NCBI GenBank assembly: GCA_026120035.1
Contig: JALRME010000056.1
Coordinates: 1-64,000 of the forward strand
Length of the DNA: 64,000 bases
Reading direction: 5' to 3'
DNA from: Coleophoma eucalyptorum
Taxonomy: Eukaryota; Ascomycota; Leotiomycetes; Helotiales; Dermateaceae
The translations under genes and the position numbers were made by a program. The notes beneath the pieces are model-generated. The model did no database searches. It saw nothing but the letters and a program-made list of their open reading frames with translations, and was not told where the DNA came from. This document shows, one piece after another, positions 13,101 through 24,824 of this stretch (position 1 is its first letter; each line of letters starts with the position of its first letter).

Positions 13101-14110
13101 GTAGTTGTTTAATCCCAAGGAAAGAAAGTTGAGTGAGACTGAGCCAGTTCTAAAATATATAGATGTGCTCATTCATCTAGGGTAGAATGGGTACGAGCTC
13201 ATGTCCTTACTATGGAGAAGCCTCTATGGCCACGCATTTTGTTCAACAGCTTCAAGGCCAAAGACTTTAGTTTCAGCCATACTCAAGTCGACTAGAATGC
13301 TAGTAACGTAGATACTAATTGGGCTAGATCATAGTAGATTGGAGCAGGATATTCTCCTGTATGTGCTTTACTACGACTGACATCACTGACGACACATCCC
13401 GTCTTGAAATTTGACTCCGTGGTCACCAGATTTTGCATTGGCTGATACAAATATACCTGCATTGCATGACATGACTAGAAATCTAGCCTTAGAACCTTCG
13501 ACGATAAGCTTTTTTCCCGGTGACTGTATGTTTAAGTCCCTTTCAATATGAATAAACTCATGTACGGAATAGTGAGAGTGTTAGATTCTAGTAATATATC
13601 GGGTTATCCGCTGGTTAAGGGTTAATATTTTGCTCAATCTGTCTGGCGGTTTGGTTAAGATATATGGATTTGCAGTTTGGGATTGGTATGGTATTGAAGG
13701 GAAGAGTTGTTTAAGAGCACGAGGAAGAGAGCAGGAAGAATTTGCATATAATATCTGCATATCAGCTTCATTTTGTAGCCAATATAACCACAGACAAGGC
13801 ATTAGCAGACGATCGCAGACGGTTATTATGCACGACAACTAAACAGCGCCTACTCGCCTCATTCAATCCTGTCGCTCATTCGCTCTAAAGGGCTCTATAG
13901 CCTATCTGAGTTTTCTCGATATGTATGTCAGTTAAATTCTTTTGTCTTACCTTGCACTAACCCAGAACTACAACCACCTCAGCGTACAAACTCACCTTAA
14001 ATTCCTATCCCCTTTAGCGCACAACCCTACCTTTTTTGAGTAGCCTAACTTATAAATCATGTTAAACTGACCAACTATTCTAACCATATTTAGTAATTGT
14101 ACGTTATATA
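13101..14110. other. Intergenic region, nothing recognised
   Basis: About 1 kb between the HET relic and the 3' end of the SDR gene. Short overlapping open frames on both strands (13581-13842) mirror each other and match nothing I recognise. Confidence 0.4.
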
Positions 14111-15262
14111 TTACTCTGGTTTACGTGTGGTTGTAGAATCATGCAGATTCTTGATACCAATACCAGTAGCAGCCGTTGTTCCAGCATCAATAGGTAGAAT
14201 GACACCCGTTACCCACCGAGCCAGGTCACTGGCTAAATATCTGACTGCACTGCCAACATCCCATCCATTTCCTTCAGTACCAAGCAGACTTCGTGCTCTT
14301 CGTGCTTCCCGTTCATTCTCACTCATACTGTTCTTCCCAGCATACATCATCGGCGTATAAACCATCCCTGTCCAGCGGATATCAGCATACTGCGCAAATA
14401 GTAAAATACATGAGAATAACTTACCAGGACAGACACAATTTACTCTAATTCGATCAAGCGCATGATTCGCAGCCATTGCACGTGTCATGTTGACAACTGC
14501 ACCTTTGCTGGTCGGGTAGAGAATGTTGGGAGTTCCTCCCCTTAAGCCAGCAACACTGCCCATGTTCACAATGCTGCCAGCGCACTGGCCCTCGTTTTTG
14601 ACCATCTCTGGAATACAATACTTGACCATTTGAACCATCGAGCCTACATTAATCTCCAAACCTTTCATAAACTCTGCCATATCAACCTCCAGAGATGAAC
14701 CTTGCGGCCCTGTGATGCCTACATTGTTCACCAGGATATCCAAGCGACCGTACTTTGAAATTGTTTTTTTCACTATCCGATTACAGTCTTCGGCCTTGGT
14801 AATATCTCCTGCAATGGCTATTGCAGTGCCGTTGCCAGCTTCCTCGATCATGTCGACTGTATGTTGTGCGAGGTCTCCCTTGAGGTCTACGCAGACAACA
14901 GAGCAGCTATCTTCTGCCAACAGAATTGCTGCAGCACGCCCATTTCCGATCCCCCCAGGCATAGCTCCAGCTCCTGTAATGATTGCCACCCGCCCTTTCA
15001 AAGAACGGGTTGGTCGACTAAGCTCTGGTGCCAGATTTGGTGACATTCTCATTCCTTTAAATCTCGCAAACAATATATTGTAAGGTGAGAAATTTCGTAG
15101 AGGATGTTTTTGATGCAACCTTTTTTTTGTGATATTGAGCAATCGACCGGTAGCTTCACTTGTTAGATATCTGCTTGTTTGAATAAATGTTCTCCGAGAG
15201 AACAGTGACAATTGAGTTTGTGTCGCCAGCCGAGATGGCCTATCTGTAAAAGATATCTTCAT
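14111..15262 (-). CDS. Short-chain dehydrogenase/reductase (SDR)
   Basis: NAD(P)-dependent alcohol/ketone oxidoreductase with a Rossmann fold. Seen: the cofactor motif TGAGAMPGGIGNGRA (from about residue 96), an NNVG block, a Ser block (GSVAGLRGG) and the catalytic YPTSK. One intron (14424-14368, 57 bases, GTAAGT...ACAG) restores the family pattern NCVCPGMVYTPMM. Because 57 is divisible by three it leaves the frame open. The spliced product is 364 residues. The first 70 residues are rich in Arg, Ser and Thr, without the domain, and could be a mitochondrial presequence. The conserved part would start at Met71 or Met73 (MSPNLAPEL), so the true start is uncertain. First gene of the putative catabolic cluster, where it could oxidise the alcohol freed by lactone opening or act on the starting alcohol. 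Confidence 0.88.
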   Translation of the reverse strand: MKISFTDRPSRLATQTQLSLFSRRTFIQTSRYLTSEATGRLLNITKKRLHQKHPLRNFSPYNILFARFKGMRMSPNLAPELSRPTRSLKGRVAIITGAGAMPGGIGNGRAAAILLAEDSCSVVCVDLKGDLAQHTVDMIEEAGNGTAIAIAGDITKAEDCNRIVKKTISKYGRLDILVNNVGITGPQGSSLEVDMAEFMKGLEINVGSMVQMVKYCIPEMVKNEGQCAGSIVNMGSVAGLRGGTPNILYPTSKGAVVNMTRAMAANHALDRIRVNCVCPGKLFSCILLFAQYADIRWTGMVYTPMMYAGKNSMSENEREARRARSLLGTEGNGWDVGSAVRYLASDLARWVTGVILPIDAGTTAATGIGIKNLHDSTTTRKPE

Positions 15263-15590
15263 GTCTCTCTGGGAGGCGGTACTTAAAGAATTAAGAAACG
15301 CTATGAAATTTTTTGGTTACTTGCCTTATTTAATCCCGCTATATATCATACATAAGATGCAGCTTCCATGTGTTAGGGAACTTATGCATGGCACATATTG
15401 CGGGGTTTCTAAACACGTGCGCTATGTTTAACCAAGGTTCAAGCTTCCCACAACAGGAATCGCCGAGCACCAACAGCCGCGGCCGAATCTAAAATTATGT
15501 CAATGCCGACACTAAACAGAGTTACTTTCTTTAGGCATAGATGCCATTAGTCATTGAAATAAGTTATTGTCTTTGAAATTTTTAATTTGG
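15263..15590. promoter_or_regulatory. SDR upstream region with a CreA/Mig1-like site
   Basis: Between the SDR start and the 3' end of the regulator gene. TTGCGGGGTT at 15398-15407 contains GCGGGG, which fits the CreA/Mig1 consensus SYGGRG, and has an AT-rich 5' flank as Mig1 sites do. Half-sites of the cluster palindrome (GCCGAG, GGCCGA) occur near 15462-15490, but no full copy. Confidence 0.45.
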
Positions 15591-18018
15591 CTAGGCACCA
15601 AAGTTGCTAAACAAGACATCATCAAAGCTTTCAAAAATGTTCTCATCAATTAACCCTTGCAAAAAGTTGTCTAGCACTCCCTCCAGCTGCCCGTACTGAT
15701 ACTTATTTCCCTCGGATTCATGAGACTGGCCCAAGGCAGCGATGTCTAATGGTTTTTGATTGCTTAATTGGTCCCTTGAAGGCAAAGATACCGCTGAAGC
15801 GTTATTAACAGCCCCATTCTCCATAGACAGGCTAGCACGGGTAACAGCCCATTCAAGTACACGCGAAGACCATTTTGCATTCTTCCATCTCTCGCCCATC
15901 TCCCGAAAATAGGACAGTCCGGTATGAATCTGGGTCTTTGTGGTTATCCTTTGTGCATGGCTGGATGCAGGATCCAGTGCAATCTCGATCTGGAAAGCTA
16001 GCAGATTCGTCGCACATATTATCCTAATCTCCGAGTTAGTCAAATTTCGTCTTAAAAAAGGGAGGTGCAGCATAAGAATATCAACCACGAACAATGAAGG
16101 AGGGCAATATTGAATCACATCATGAACCATCGCTCTTCTTATAAGCGTGTCCAATTCAAACATGGAGCCGAGCAGTCGCTGTTTTGCCCAGGCTACTACT
16201 TCATGGTCTGATGGCTGTATTCGTTGTCGAATTAGTCGATAGAGAACACACTCCAGCCTATAGCTCATAGCCAGCAAGAAAATCGCCCAAATATTTGCGC
16301 TAGACCAATGAGTGATTCTCTCGACTAGCAACTCTCGTGGCAGAGAGCTTCGCCAGACCAATATCGAATCTGCAAGCTCATATGCCATTGCCAGATGGAG
16401 GTTTTCTGATATGAACAGTCGAAGGAATCGTGCCCCTAACACGCCAAATTTTTATGAGAGTTGAAGATGGATTTTACTTCAGTGGACGACAAACCTAATT
16501 GTGCTAACTTGCAATTTTCCATAAAGAAATGTTTATGAGTTCCAGTTACTGGAGGCAAAACTTTCTTCGCCCGCTCTGTCAATAACTCATCTACCCAGTC
16601 ATCTTCGTTGAGTGGTGCAGTATCTGCGTCCTCGTCTCTTAGTCGCCGAACGTTTTCAAAGCCAGATAGTGAAAACAACACGTCTCGTTGCTGTCTTAGT
16701 CATCAATCTATGACGCTCAAACTAAGTTTCAGTGCAATATATTACTAACAAAAATAAGCCACCATATCCGTCGGCAAAGCTTGTGAGTTGCTGCATCGAG
16801 ATCTCTTCTCAAATTTCTGTAAGGAAGTCAATCTAAAATCAGCCTACGCTTCATTTCTTAAGCCAAGTATTTAGAAATAGATAGTCGGGTTCCTTACTCT
16901 CGGTGAAAGCCCATTTGTGTTGCTATCCGAACGGCGTTGTTAAACCAAAATCTAAAATCTTTATCTGGGCTAAAGGAATTCTGAAATGAGCTGAGCAAAA
17001 TTGAACCCTGTAGCAAGCTCAGCTGTGCCTTCTCGCATCCAAAATCAAAAAGTAGTCTCGCTCTGGAAAAGAATTCTTTTTGCGCAGTGGTAACGTCTTC
17101 GTAACCTGCCTTTAATAATAGGTCAAGAGGAGCATAAGGAACGACGTTGGCTAGTATGGCGTTGAGAAGAAAGGAAGAGCAATTCTTGCGGTCATACTCT
17201 TCAAAGAACCAAACACGATCCAGTATTGGGGTGTATGGGTGGACATAAGTAAAGAAGAGTTGAAGTAACGAATCACTAAGGGTGAATATGTTATCATCGT
17301 GTGATTTAAGGATATAAAGGCGCATGACTAAGATAAACATACCAAATTTCCTGGGGCGGAAAGTCATGGACATGCTTAGCTTTCAAATAAGTTATGTCAG
17401 CCAGATCGAGCATTGAAAACTCTCTCTCTTTAACTGAAAACGTAATAGGTCCGGGAAGAGCTAGATGAATGAGCCTTTTGCGTTGTTGCTGGCCCATTGC
17501 CTCGCCAAGGACGGTTAGCGCATTCAATTGACTGAAATATTCAATGATATGTTGCCCTTCAGTCGGGCCGCATAATGTTGTAGTTCCCGGTGATGTATTG
17601 TCTTGCTCAGACATATTGTACAAGGTATGCAGGTGAGCATCGTCTTCTGAGGCCATGCACTGAACTGCAGTTGAAGAAGGGATACTATTCTCCTCGGGAC
17701 TAGGAAGAGATGCATCGCAGCCTTCGCTTGGCTGCCTTGATGAAGACTGGTAATTTTCAGAAACTCTTTTACGCTTATTTGAACTAACAAGTGCGTATTA
17801 GTTAGCCTGTTCATAGCATTGCAGGATGGAAATTCGAAGTACCCTTTGTCTCCCCGAGTTAACAAAATGCAGGAATCCGATCGGTCTTTAGAGACACAGC
17901 GTGTGCAGGGAGTACCGACAGATGCTGAGTCGCACCGTACCTTTCGGTTATGACAGGGAGCACAGGCAAATGGCTTCTTGCCCGACCGCATATATGGCAT
18001 TACCGTTGCCATGGCCAT
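15591..18018 (-). CDS. Zn2Cys6 transcription factor with fungal_trans domain (probable cluster regulator)
   Basis: Nuclear DNA-binding regulator. Six inferred exons keep frame: 18018-17843, 17783-17343, 17275-16898, 16816-16750, 16690-16495 and 16435-15591, giving 700 residues. The zinc cluster CAPCHNRKVRC...PCTRCVSKDRSDSC starts near residue 19 and is followed by a basic KRKR patch after intron 1. The middle homology region shows FFTYVHPYTPILDR, FRFWFNNAVRIATQMGFHRE, RRIWW and RDEDADTAPLNEDDW, the usual order in the PF04082 family, similar to cutinase-factor-type regulators. It sits inside the enzyme group. Dimeric Zn2Cys6 proteins bind inverted CGG half-sites, which the repeated TCGGNNCCGA palindromes of this cluster provide. 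That pairing is inference. Splice sites are by eye, and the donor of intron 5 (GTTTGT) is the least certain. Confidence 0.86.
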
Positions 18019-18591
18019 AATGCTCGTTGAATCCTGAGGTGATAGTGGCGATTGGATGACCCTGATCTTCCTGATTTCCTAGTATTGCTTTCGTGTCGGC
18101 TTTTGGAGAACCTCGAAGTCAGGCCATTTTTGCTCGGCGATGATAGAAAGCAGAAACAGTCTGGAGATAATGTTGTGGAAATGCTCGGCTATGGTATGTT
18201 TGCGGGGTGCGAATATGCGGGGTTGACACGTGATGGGTTATATGCCGAATCCCATGCTCAAATTTCGGGTATGCTCGTTTTATCATTATGGGACAAGGTA
18301 GAATTCCGAAGCAAGATACATGCGGAATTCGGAGCATGATCAGGATCTGAAAAGACTCCAGGCGCGAGAACAAATCTCTTTTACTCGCTGGCTTAGAATC
18401 TATAGTAATGTGTGAACACGCTTGTGAAACACGTCAGTTCAAACTGCATCCCTACATGCAACAGCTAAAATATATTGCCAAAAATATAAGTTAATATTTC
18501 AGTTATTGAAGCTAACTAATCCGTTCATATAACAACTCAAAGATAGAAAGTGTGTTTTTGTACTTTCTAGATTGCCCTTGTTTCTCATGCT
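18019..18591. promoter_or_regulatory. Regulator promoter with CreA/Mig1-like sites
   Basis: Between the start of the Zn2Cys6 gene and the 3' end of the transporter. It contains TGCGGGGTGC at 18201-18210 and ATGCGGGGTT at 18215-18224, two adjacent GCGGGG cores in the same direction. An inverted GCGGAATTC/GAATTCCG-like stretch lies near 18301-18335. No gene is seen. Paired GCGGGG sites are typical where CreA represses. Confidence 0.45.
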
Positions 18592-20571
18592 TTAAACCAC
18601 CTCCTCATGATGTTCCGAAGATGGCCCTTCCTTGCGAATAATGTTGAGGTCTCGAAGGACTTGTCCATCAGTGTCATCACCAGATGCGATTTTATTATCC
18701 AGCTTAGCCCTTTCCTCGGGCGTCAAGTGCGACAAATCAAGGGCAACCTCATCGCCGAACACTGCAGCGATTTCCTCAAGACTAAGCCCCTTGGTTTCAG
18801 GAAGGCGCCAGATTACTGGCAGGCCGACAGCTGGGATGATAATAAAAAGTAGATAATACTTCCACCCAATGTTAGCGAAGGCGGTAGACGCTGGCTCAGT
18901 ATAGGCTTGATAAATCCATCAGTTGAAGAACTTCAGTGGGAGTGGTCAGATCAATTACTTAGGGTCATTGCAAAGAGTCCAAAAATAGAAGCCGCAACTC
19001 CTTGAGCTCTCATGTTGGTCGGGAAGATCTCTGAACAGTATACGTAGCTGACTGCGTCGACGCTGGATGCGTAAAATGTAACAAACAAAAACAAAAAGAG
19101 CACAGCGAAGCCATTTCCGACCTTGTTTGCTGTGCCGGCAAAGCTTGCGACACATGCAGTAAAGCAGATGAGCATACAAATACAGCCGATCTAGAGTCTG
19201 AGGTTAGTGATTACGTCTAAATGACCATTGATTGAGGAACCGCATACAAATCCCAATGTCATCATTCTTACTCGCCCAAAGCGGTCAACAACTAAACTAG
19301 ACATCAAATTCAGTGTTGCTGCCCATGAAGTGTACAGAGAATATAGTAGTAGAGGCACGGATCCATAGAGGTCAAGGTTATTCCACAAAAGAATCTAATG
19401 GGGTCTTTAGAAATTTGGAGGACTGCAGCTTGGAGATTATGTATACCTGATAATTACTAGTCACAAGGACTCCAGTGCTTTGGGTAAGACATCTGATAGT
19501 ATCATGTTAGTATAGTTCCAACTCATAGGACGAGGTTCATACTGAACAAATAATCCAGAAAAGAAGCGCTTCCGGTTATGTGGATGCATGAGCATTTGCC
19601 ACAAGTTTTGGTCGCAATTTGCTTCCAACTCTAGTTGACGACGGATCTGCAGATATTCTTCTCGAGCAAAAATGTCACTTGGATCTTCTGAGTTTTTGTG
19701 TAGCTTCGTAAGTGTTTCTAGAGCCGCATCACCTCGGTCATTGATTACTAGCCATCTAGGTGATTCCGGAATCCAGAAAGACGCAATAAAAAGAATAGCA
19801 GGAGCCGCAACTAAGATTTGGTGAGAAAACGATTTGTATTCGTAAGGTCCAAATATTTATACCTTGCAGTAATAAGCAGAGGCGCCACTGAATTTCAGGG
19901 TTCGTTTCGAAGTAACAGCCGTAGCCGGTCCATGCAGCGAATGCCTTAGGGTCAGGATTAGATTTAAACTTAACTCCATTGATGATTTGCAACTCACATA
20001 GCCACTAACAACCAGAAAACCATGTGATCCAACCATTCTGCCTCTTTGCGCGGCTGGAGAAACCTCCGATTGATATACAGGTACAATGCAGTTTGCCATA
20101 CCCGCCCTAATGATTTTGAATCTACTGAATAAGATTAATGTGGATTGGAGTTTACTTACGCTACGCCACCGAAAAATCGACCGACCAAAAACATTGCGAT
20201 GTGAACTGCGGCGCCTTGAATGATAGCAGCCACCACAGCAATAGAGCATAATGTTTGAATGGCCCGTACACGGCCTATTTTATCCGCTAGCCATGCAACA
20301 AGTACACAGCCTATCATACCTCCACCAGCGAATAAGCCATTGGCCGCTACACATACGTCAGCCGATAGCTAATACGGAGGGATTTCATGTGATTCATACC
20401 TCCAATAATGGAAGCCGAATCACTTCCAGCTAAAGTGAGGTGAAAATATTTGAAGAAGAAAGGAAGCCCAAAGACGGATCCAATGATGGATGAGCTATAG
20501 CCATAGGTAAAAGAACCCAAGGCCACAGTGAAAATGATGATAAAATTGTAACTATTGCCTCTGTGTGACAT
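18592..20571 (-). CDS. MFS sugar-porter-family transporter (cluster transporter)
   Basis: Plasma-membrane transporter of the sugar porter family. Nine inferred exons keep frame: 20571-20400, 20346-20160, 20106-19998, 19944-19863, 19810-19543, 19492-19447, 19394-19248, 19190-18959 and 18905-18592, giving 518 residues. Family blocks in order are GSFTYGYSSSIIG, ADKIGRVRAIQ, GRFFGGVAAGM, VYQSEVSPAAQRGR, WIPESPRWLV, VDRFGRVRMM, YCSEIFPTNMRAQG and LPETKGLSLEEI. Without removal of the inferred introns several stops interrupt the gene. With them the family pattern is complete, so I judge it intact. It lies between the regulator and the acyl-CoA ligase, and its promoter carries the palindrome and two GCGGGG sites. 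It probably imports the pathway's substrate. Members also carry quinate, myo-inositol and other polyols, so the cargo may not be a sugar. Confidence 0.85.
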
Positions 20572-20755
20572 GTCGGAAGTAGTTGAAAATAATAAAGGGG
20601 ATATTGAGATCTCAGAACGAGGAGTTTAACGGGGTGTTGCAACTACTTATGGATTCACTGAACTGAGCCCTGTTGCTTGAATTGCTGAAATCAGAGTGAT
20701 ACAGACATGCTCGTTATTGCAGAAATGTAATTTCTTCGAGAGGCAAAAGCCACAA

Positions 20756-20767
20756 CTCGGTACCGAG
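20756..20767. promoter_or_regulatory. Cluster palindrome CTCGGTACCGAG
   Basis: Perfect 12-base palindrome, 185 bases upstream of the transporter start. Its core TCGG-NN-CCGA recurs in four other intergenic regions of the cluster. Inverted CGG half-sites are typical of dimeric Zn2Cys6 regulators. Confidence 0.6.
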
Positions 20768-20814
20768 AAGATAAGTCAAGCAATTTAGTGCTCGGGATAT
20801 ATTTTACTGCGTGT

Positions 20815-20855
20815 ATGCGGGGTTATGGGGTATGTGGTTTCCAAATTGCGGGGTT
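20815..20855 (+). promoter_or_regulatory. Pair of CreA/Mig1-like sites
   Basis: ATGCGGGGTT at 20815-20824 and TTGCGGGGTT at 20846-20855, 31 bases apart and in the same direction, in the 670-base space upstream of the transporter and downstream of the acyl-CoA ligase. Each contains GCGGGG, which fits SYGGRG. The rest of 20572-21241 shows no gene. Confidence 0.45.
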
Positions 20856-21241
20856 TGTGTGGTATGGAAACCTTTTTCTGGCCGATTGGATTGTGTATCC
20901 AAGACATCTAGGGAGACGCATACACCCCTTCTTTCATATGCAGAAAAAGGAGGATGTGCGAGTCATTGCCGAAGACTAAATGCCTCCAAAGCAACTGTCC
21001 TTGTACCGACAGACATAGACCGTGCACTGTCAATACTGTTATACCTCAAATTAGAGTTTTGTTCATCAAGTCCGAACTGCCATGTTATAAAAATATCACG
21101 GTCAATAAACATCCAACTGACCTCTGGTCCTACGGCAAAGCACCTTTATCAGATTAAACCAGAATAAATTCTGCACGTATCAAATAATGAGTACATATAT
21201 TCATCGATCTATAGACAGCTATTTTTTTTTATTTTACCGTC

Positions 21242-23238
21242 TTATAATTTTCCACGAAGCTTCAACTCAGGAGATGGAAGAGCTCGCCTTATAACCTTCC
21301 CGCTGGGAGTTCGCGGCATAGAATCGATAAAGTATACTCCGCCGGTAAGCCATTTGTACGACGCAAATCTCTCCTTGATGAAGTCAAATACTTCTTCTGA
21401 GGTTACACTATTATTTTTCCGCACGACAAAAGCCCGTGGATACTCGTTCCCGTTCCTTCCATACCACTTAGTTAGCAAAAGGCGTTTCTAAATGGAAGCA
21501 TGTTAGGACTGGCTTATGCGTACACTTTTGCCCCTACAACTGCGACATCAATAATAGAGGGATGCGTCATAAGAGACGATTCCAGTTCAGCGGGTGCTAC
21601 CTGCAATCCTTTCACCTTAATCAATTCCTAGAATTATTTAGCCAAGATTGACTATAACATGAAATCAATAGGTAGCAAACCTTCAATCTGTCGATAATAT
21701 AGATGCAACCTCGTTTATCTATATATCCAATGTCGCCAGTGCGTAGCCAACGATAGCCGGATTCATGGACGATGGTATCTTTAGTCTCCTCGGGCTTTTT
21801 CCAGTACCCTTTCATGATATTAGGTCCAGCCACCCATATTTCCCCTACGGTTTCTTCCGTTGCAGAAGAGAAGTCTCGATCTGGGATGGGTACAATCCTT
21901 GCGGCACAGTTCGGGTGCAACCAACCGATGGATCTGCCATCATCCTCGTCATCTGGTGCAAAGCCCGTGACTGAACAAGTGGTCTCTGTCATACCCCATC
22001 CTTGTTTTACTTTGGTTTCAAGTCTGAGGTACTTTTTTGCCACTGCATTCCCAATCTGAGGATCTAAAGGAGCGGATCCGTTAGTGATATTTTCAACTGC
22101 TTTAAGATTGAATCGGGCCGGGTTTTTCTGTTTTGAGATCATGGAAAAAATTGTCGGAACTGCGTTCATGAAAGTAATTCGGTAGATGTCTAGATAAAGC
22201 AGGTATTTCTCAATGTTGAATTCAGGCACAATAAATACTTTAGCCCGGAGCCTTGGAGCGGTTAGAGCAAAATATGTTTGACCCTATGAAAGGCGTATTA
22301 GCAGGGTTAATAATTAATATATCTCAGTTGAAGCACATACAAAAGCATGATACATTGGTAGAACTGCCAACCATCTTTCACTTGAGGTATTAAGACGTTC
22401 TCTTCGCGCGTGACCAGCAGGTGTGTCTGCTGTTATGGCACGCTTGAATATAACTTGTTCAGTATTTGCAATCAGATTGTAGTGAGAGAGTTCAACCCCT
22501 TTAGGCAATCCAGTTGTTCTGCATCACCGTCAATAAAGTCCAACTAAAGATATTTTAATTGAACTGAGAACTGACCCGCTAGAATAATTAATCACGGCTG
22601 TCGTAGATTGTGCTTCCTCGATAGTGGTTATACGTCTCCATGACCAAGACACAACATCCTTGGGTTGACACATGAGGTCTGTCCATGATTTCAATTGGCT
22701 TGACACAATTCCAGTATGCTTTTCAGTGGGGTCATGGAGAAGATACACTTGTCTGCTTGCTAATCCTGCTTGAGCTGCCGCCTTGAATGCAGTATCCACT
22801 TTGTCGACGCCTGTGAAAATTATCTTTGCTCCAGAATCTCGCACTTGGTATTCCAATTCTAGGAGTTATAGCGGTTAGGAATTGTTCAAAAGAAATAGTA
22901 CAGAAAAATATACCAGAAACTGTGGCGGATGGTGACGCCGCTGTGAAAATACACCCAGCTGCATTTGCTGCCCAAATCAAGACAGGAAAGAAAAGCTGGT
23001 TCTTGGAGTACAAGAGAACTCTATCACCGTGCTCAAGACCGTGCATCTGCAAACCTCGAGCGAGCCGTTTGACTATAAGTTCAGCATCGGTAAGGCTGAA
23101 ATATCTTGAAGGATTGTTGGCATCAAAGTATTGAGGAGTTTCTCGAGAAGAGACCGTTCCAGAGGAGAAAACATAGGATGGTACATCTATGGCTGGTATG
23201 TCAACCGAGTATTGAGATTGGGCGATAGTTCGGGCCAT
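21242..23238 (-). CDS. AMP-dependent acyl-CoA ligase (4-coumarate:CoA ligase-like)
   Basis: Activates a carboxylic acid through an acyl-adenylate to its CoA ester. Six inferred exons keep frame: 23238-22914, 22858-22576, 22518-22341, 22283-21681, 21627-21526 and 21487-21242, giving 578 residues, a normal length. Motifs are [13 protein letters not shown] (phosphate-binding loop, rebuilt across intron 2), [21 protein letters not shown] and [20 protein letters not shown], plus the catalytic lysine region [10 protein letters not shown]. The protein ends GKL, close to a PTS1 peroxisome signal (SKL type), although Gly at the first position is not standard. Fungal relatives act on coumarate-like, medium-chain or hydroxylated acids. 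In this cluster it would activate the ring-opened acid for beta-oxidation. The exact acid is unknown. Confidence 0.88.
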
Positions 23239-23539
23239 TTTCAGGCTTAATGTTATTCAAATTTTGGAGCTTAATATGGTTTCCCTATACTGACAAGAGA
23301 ATTTCCGAGGACATGTGAAAAGGTATTCAATATTTCGATGGCAGTAAAAGCGTCGAAGTAAAGCCAAACTGAACCAATGCCCATATATTAAAAGCCGAGT
23401 AAACGGAATCACGTTTGAGAGATCTTCTACCGTACCAACATCTATTCTTACGATTGGCTGGGCCACTCCTATGTGGTGGGTTGGTGCCGGCCTATGGTAC
23501 AGCATGTCGGCATTTCCTGTGAGGGGTTCTTAAGTCTGG

Positions 23540-23549
23540 TCGGTGCCGA
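23540..23549. promoter_or_regulatory. Cluster palindrome core TCGGTGCCGA
   Basis: Exact TCGG-NN-CCGA core about 300 bases upstream of the acyl-CoA ligase start. The outer C...G pair present in the other four copies is missing (flanks GG and AG). The surrounding 23239-23860 has no supported gene. Confidence 0.5.
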
Positions 23550-23860
23550 AGTCCAAGCAGGGATTAATTTAATTCCCGACGTCAATCTTAGTAACCGTCG
23601 GTGTTTCGCTTGCTCAATAAACCCTCCCGTAGGCGGTCGGTGGAAGCGGATGCACCTTTGGAAGCGGGTGCACCCTGAAAATTTTGGTGGATTTATAATC
23701 GAAGATACTTAAACTATTGCGAGCAACGATGCAAGGTCAATAGAGAGGGTGGATTGAAGGTATCATTGACATTATAGAAAGAAGGTGAAGGTCTGCCTGG
23801 AGGTCTATTTACATGTAGGTGCCTGTCGCGTGATCACATGACCCCTTTCTTCTAACATAA

Positions 23861-24824
23861 ACTATATATATTATTATTAATTCTACTTAGAAGTTAAACT
23901 AGAAGATTATAGTAGATAAGTAGGAGTAAGTAACTATACTTAAGTATATAAATATAATCAAAGGGACTCTTTCGTCCCTATTTTTTTTAAGGCTTAGAAT
24001 ACTAACTATTGGTTTACGTGAAGTAACGTAATAGGTGACTCTCAAGTCAAATAATCAGGTTCAGAATAGGTTCATAAGTAGTTGGTTCATAGATGTTGAC
24101 TAAAGAGAGTGTGAGGCAGGGAGGTATAAGTACCTTCCTCGCTAATGATACTGTATACATGTGACTAGGTCTCGTGATTGACTTGTAATAACCTTCCGAT
24201 ACTAACTTAGTATAGATTCAAAAGGATATACCTCTTAACTGGTATTTCTTAGCTAGGATAAGTAGATAGACCTTAAATAGCTATAGTTATAAGTAGTTAT
24301 ATAAGGCTTTTAGGCTAGAATTTAAAAAGAGATTAGATAACTAGCCTTAACTTTTGATTATAGATAATTATATAAACTATATTATAGATAATTGTTGGTT
24401 GATCTATATACCTCTTATTTCAACTGTAGCTATAATAGACAGGTAAAAATGGTGGGGTAAAAACATAGATGTTCCTTATAAGTGAGCGTTATGGAGGTCG
24501 TATAAGTACCTTCATAGGGTATTGATCCAACCTCCCTGCGATATGTAGTATTGTACATGTGATTGCCTCCTTGCACGTACATGTACATACGTATGGTACG
24601 TCGATATTACAAATATATGTCTATGTAGGGGTATTGTGATATACCCTTACATATCTACCGTATGACAATGTTGTGATCACGTGTAGGTGATATAACGATA
24701 TTCCAACAATTATCTTCTTATTCTTTATATAAAGAGATTAAGTTACTTATTCTATCTTCCTATTACTCCTATTTACTTTAGCTACTCGATATAGGAGTAT
24801 ATAAGCTAATAAAGTAATATTATA
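23861..24824. other. AT-rich, RIP-like flank left of the mariner relic
   Basis: The composition turns abruptly TpA-rich after about 23860. No gene or conserved protein block was found. It is probably repeat sequence into which, or next to which, the Tc1/mariner element inserted. Confidence 0.4.

Noticed and set aside
19440..19545. Apparent stops in the cluster transporter
   Set aside because: Two introns (19542-19493 and 19446-19395) explain them, leaving a 46-base exon that completes the family pattern.
23828..24680. GTGATCACA-like words on both sides of the AT-rich segment, considered as element ends
   Set aside because: The word is itself palindromic and short. No longer flanking repeat or target duplication could be found.
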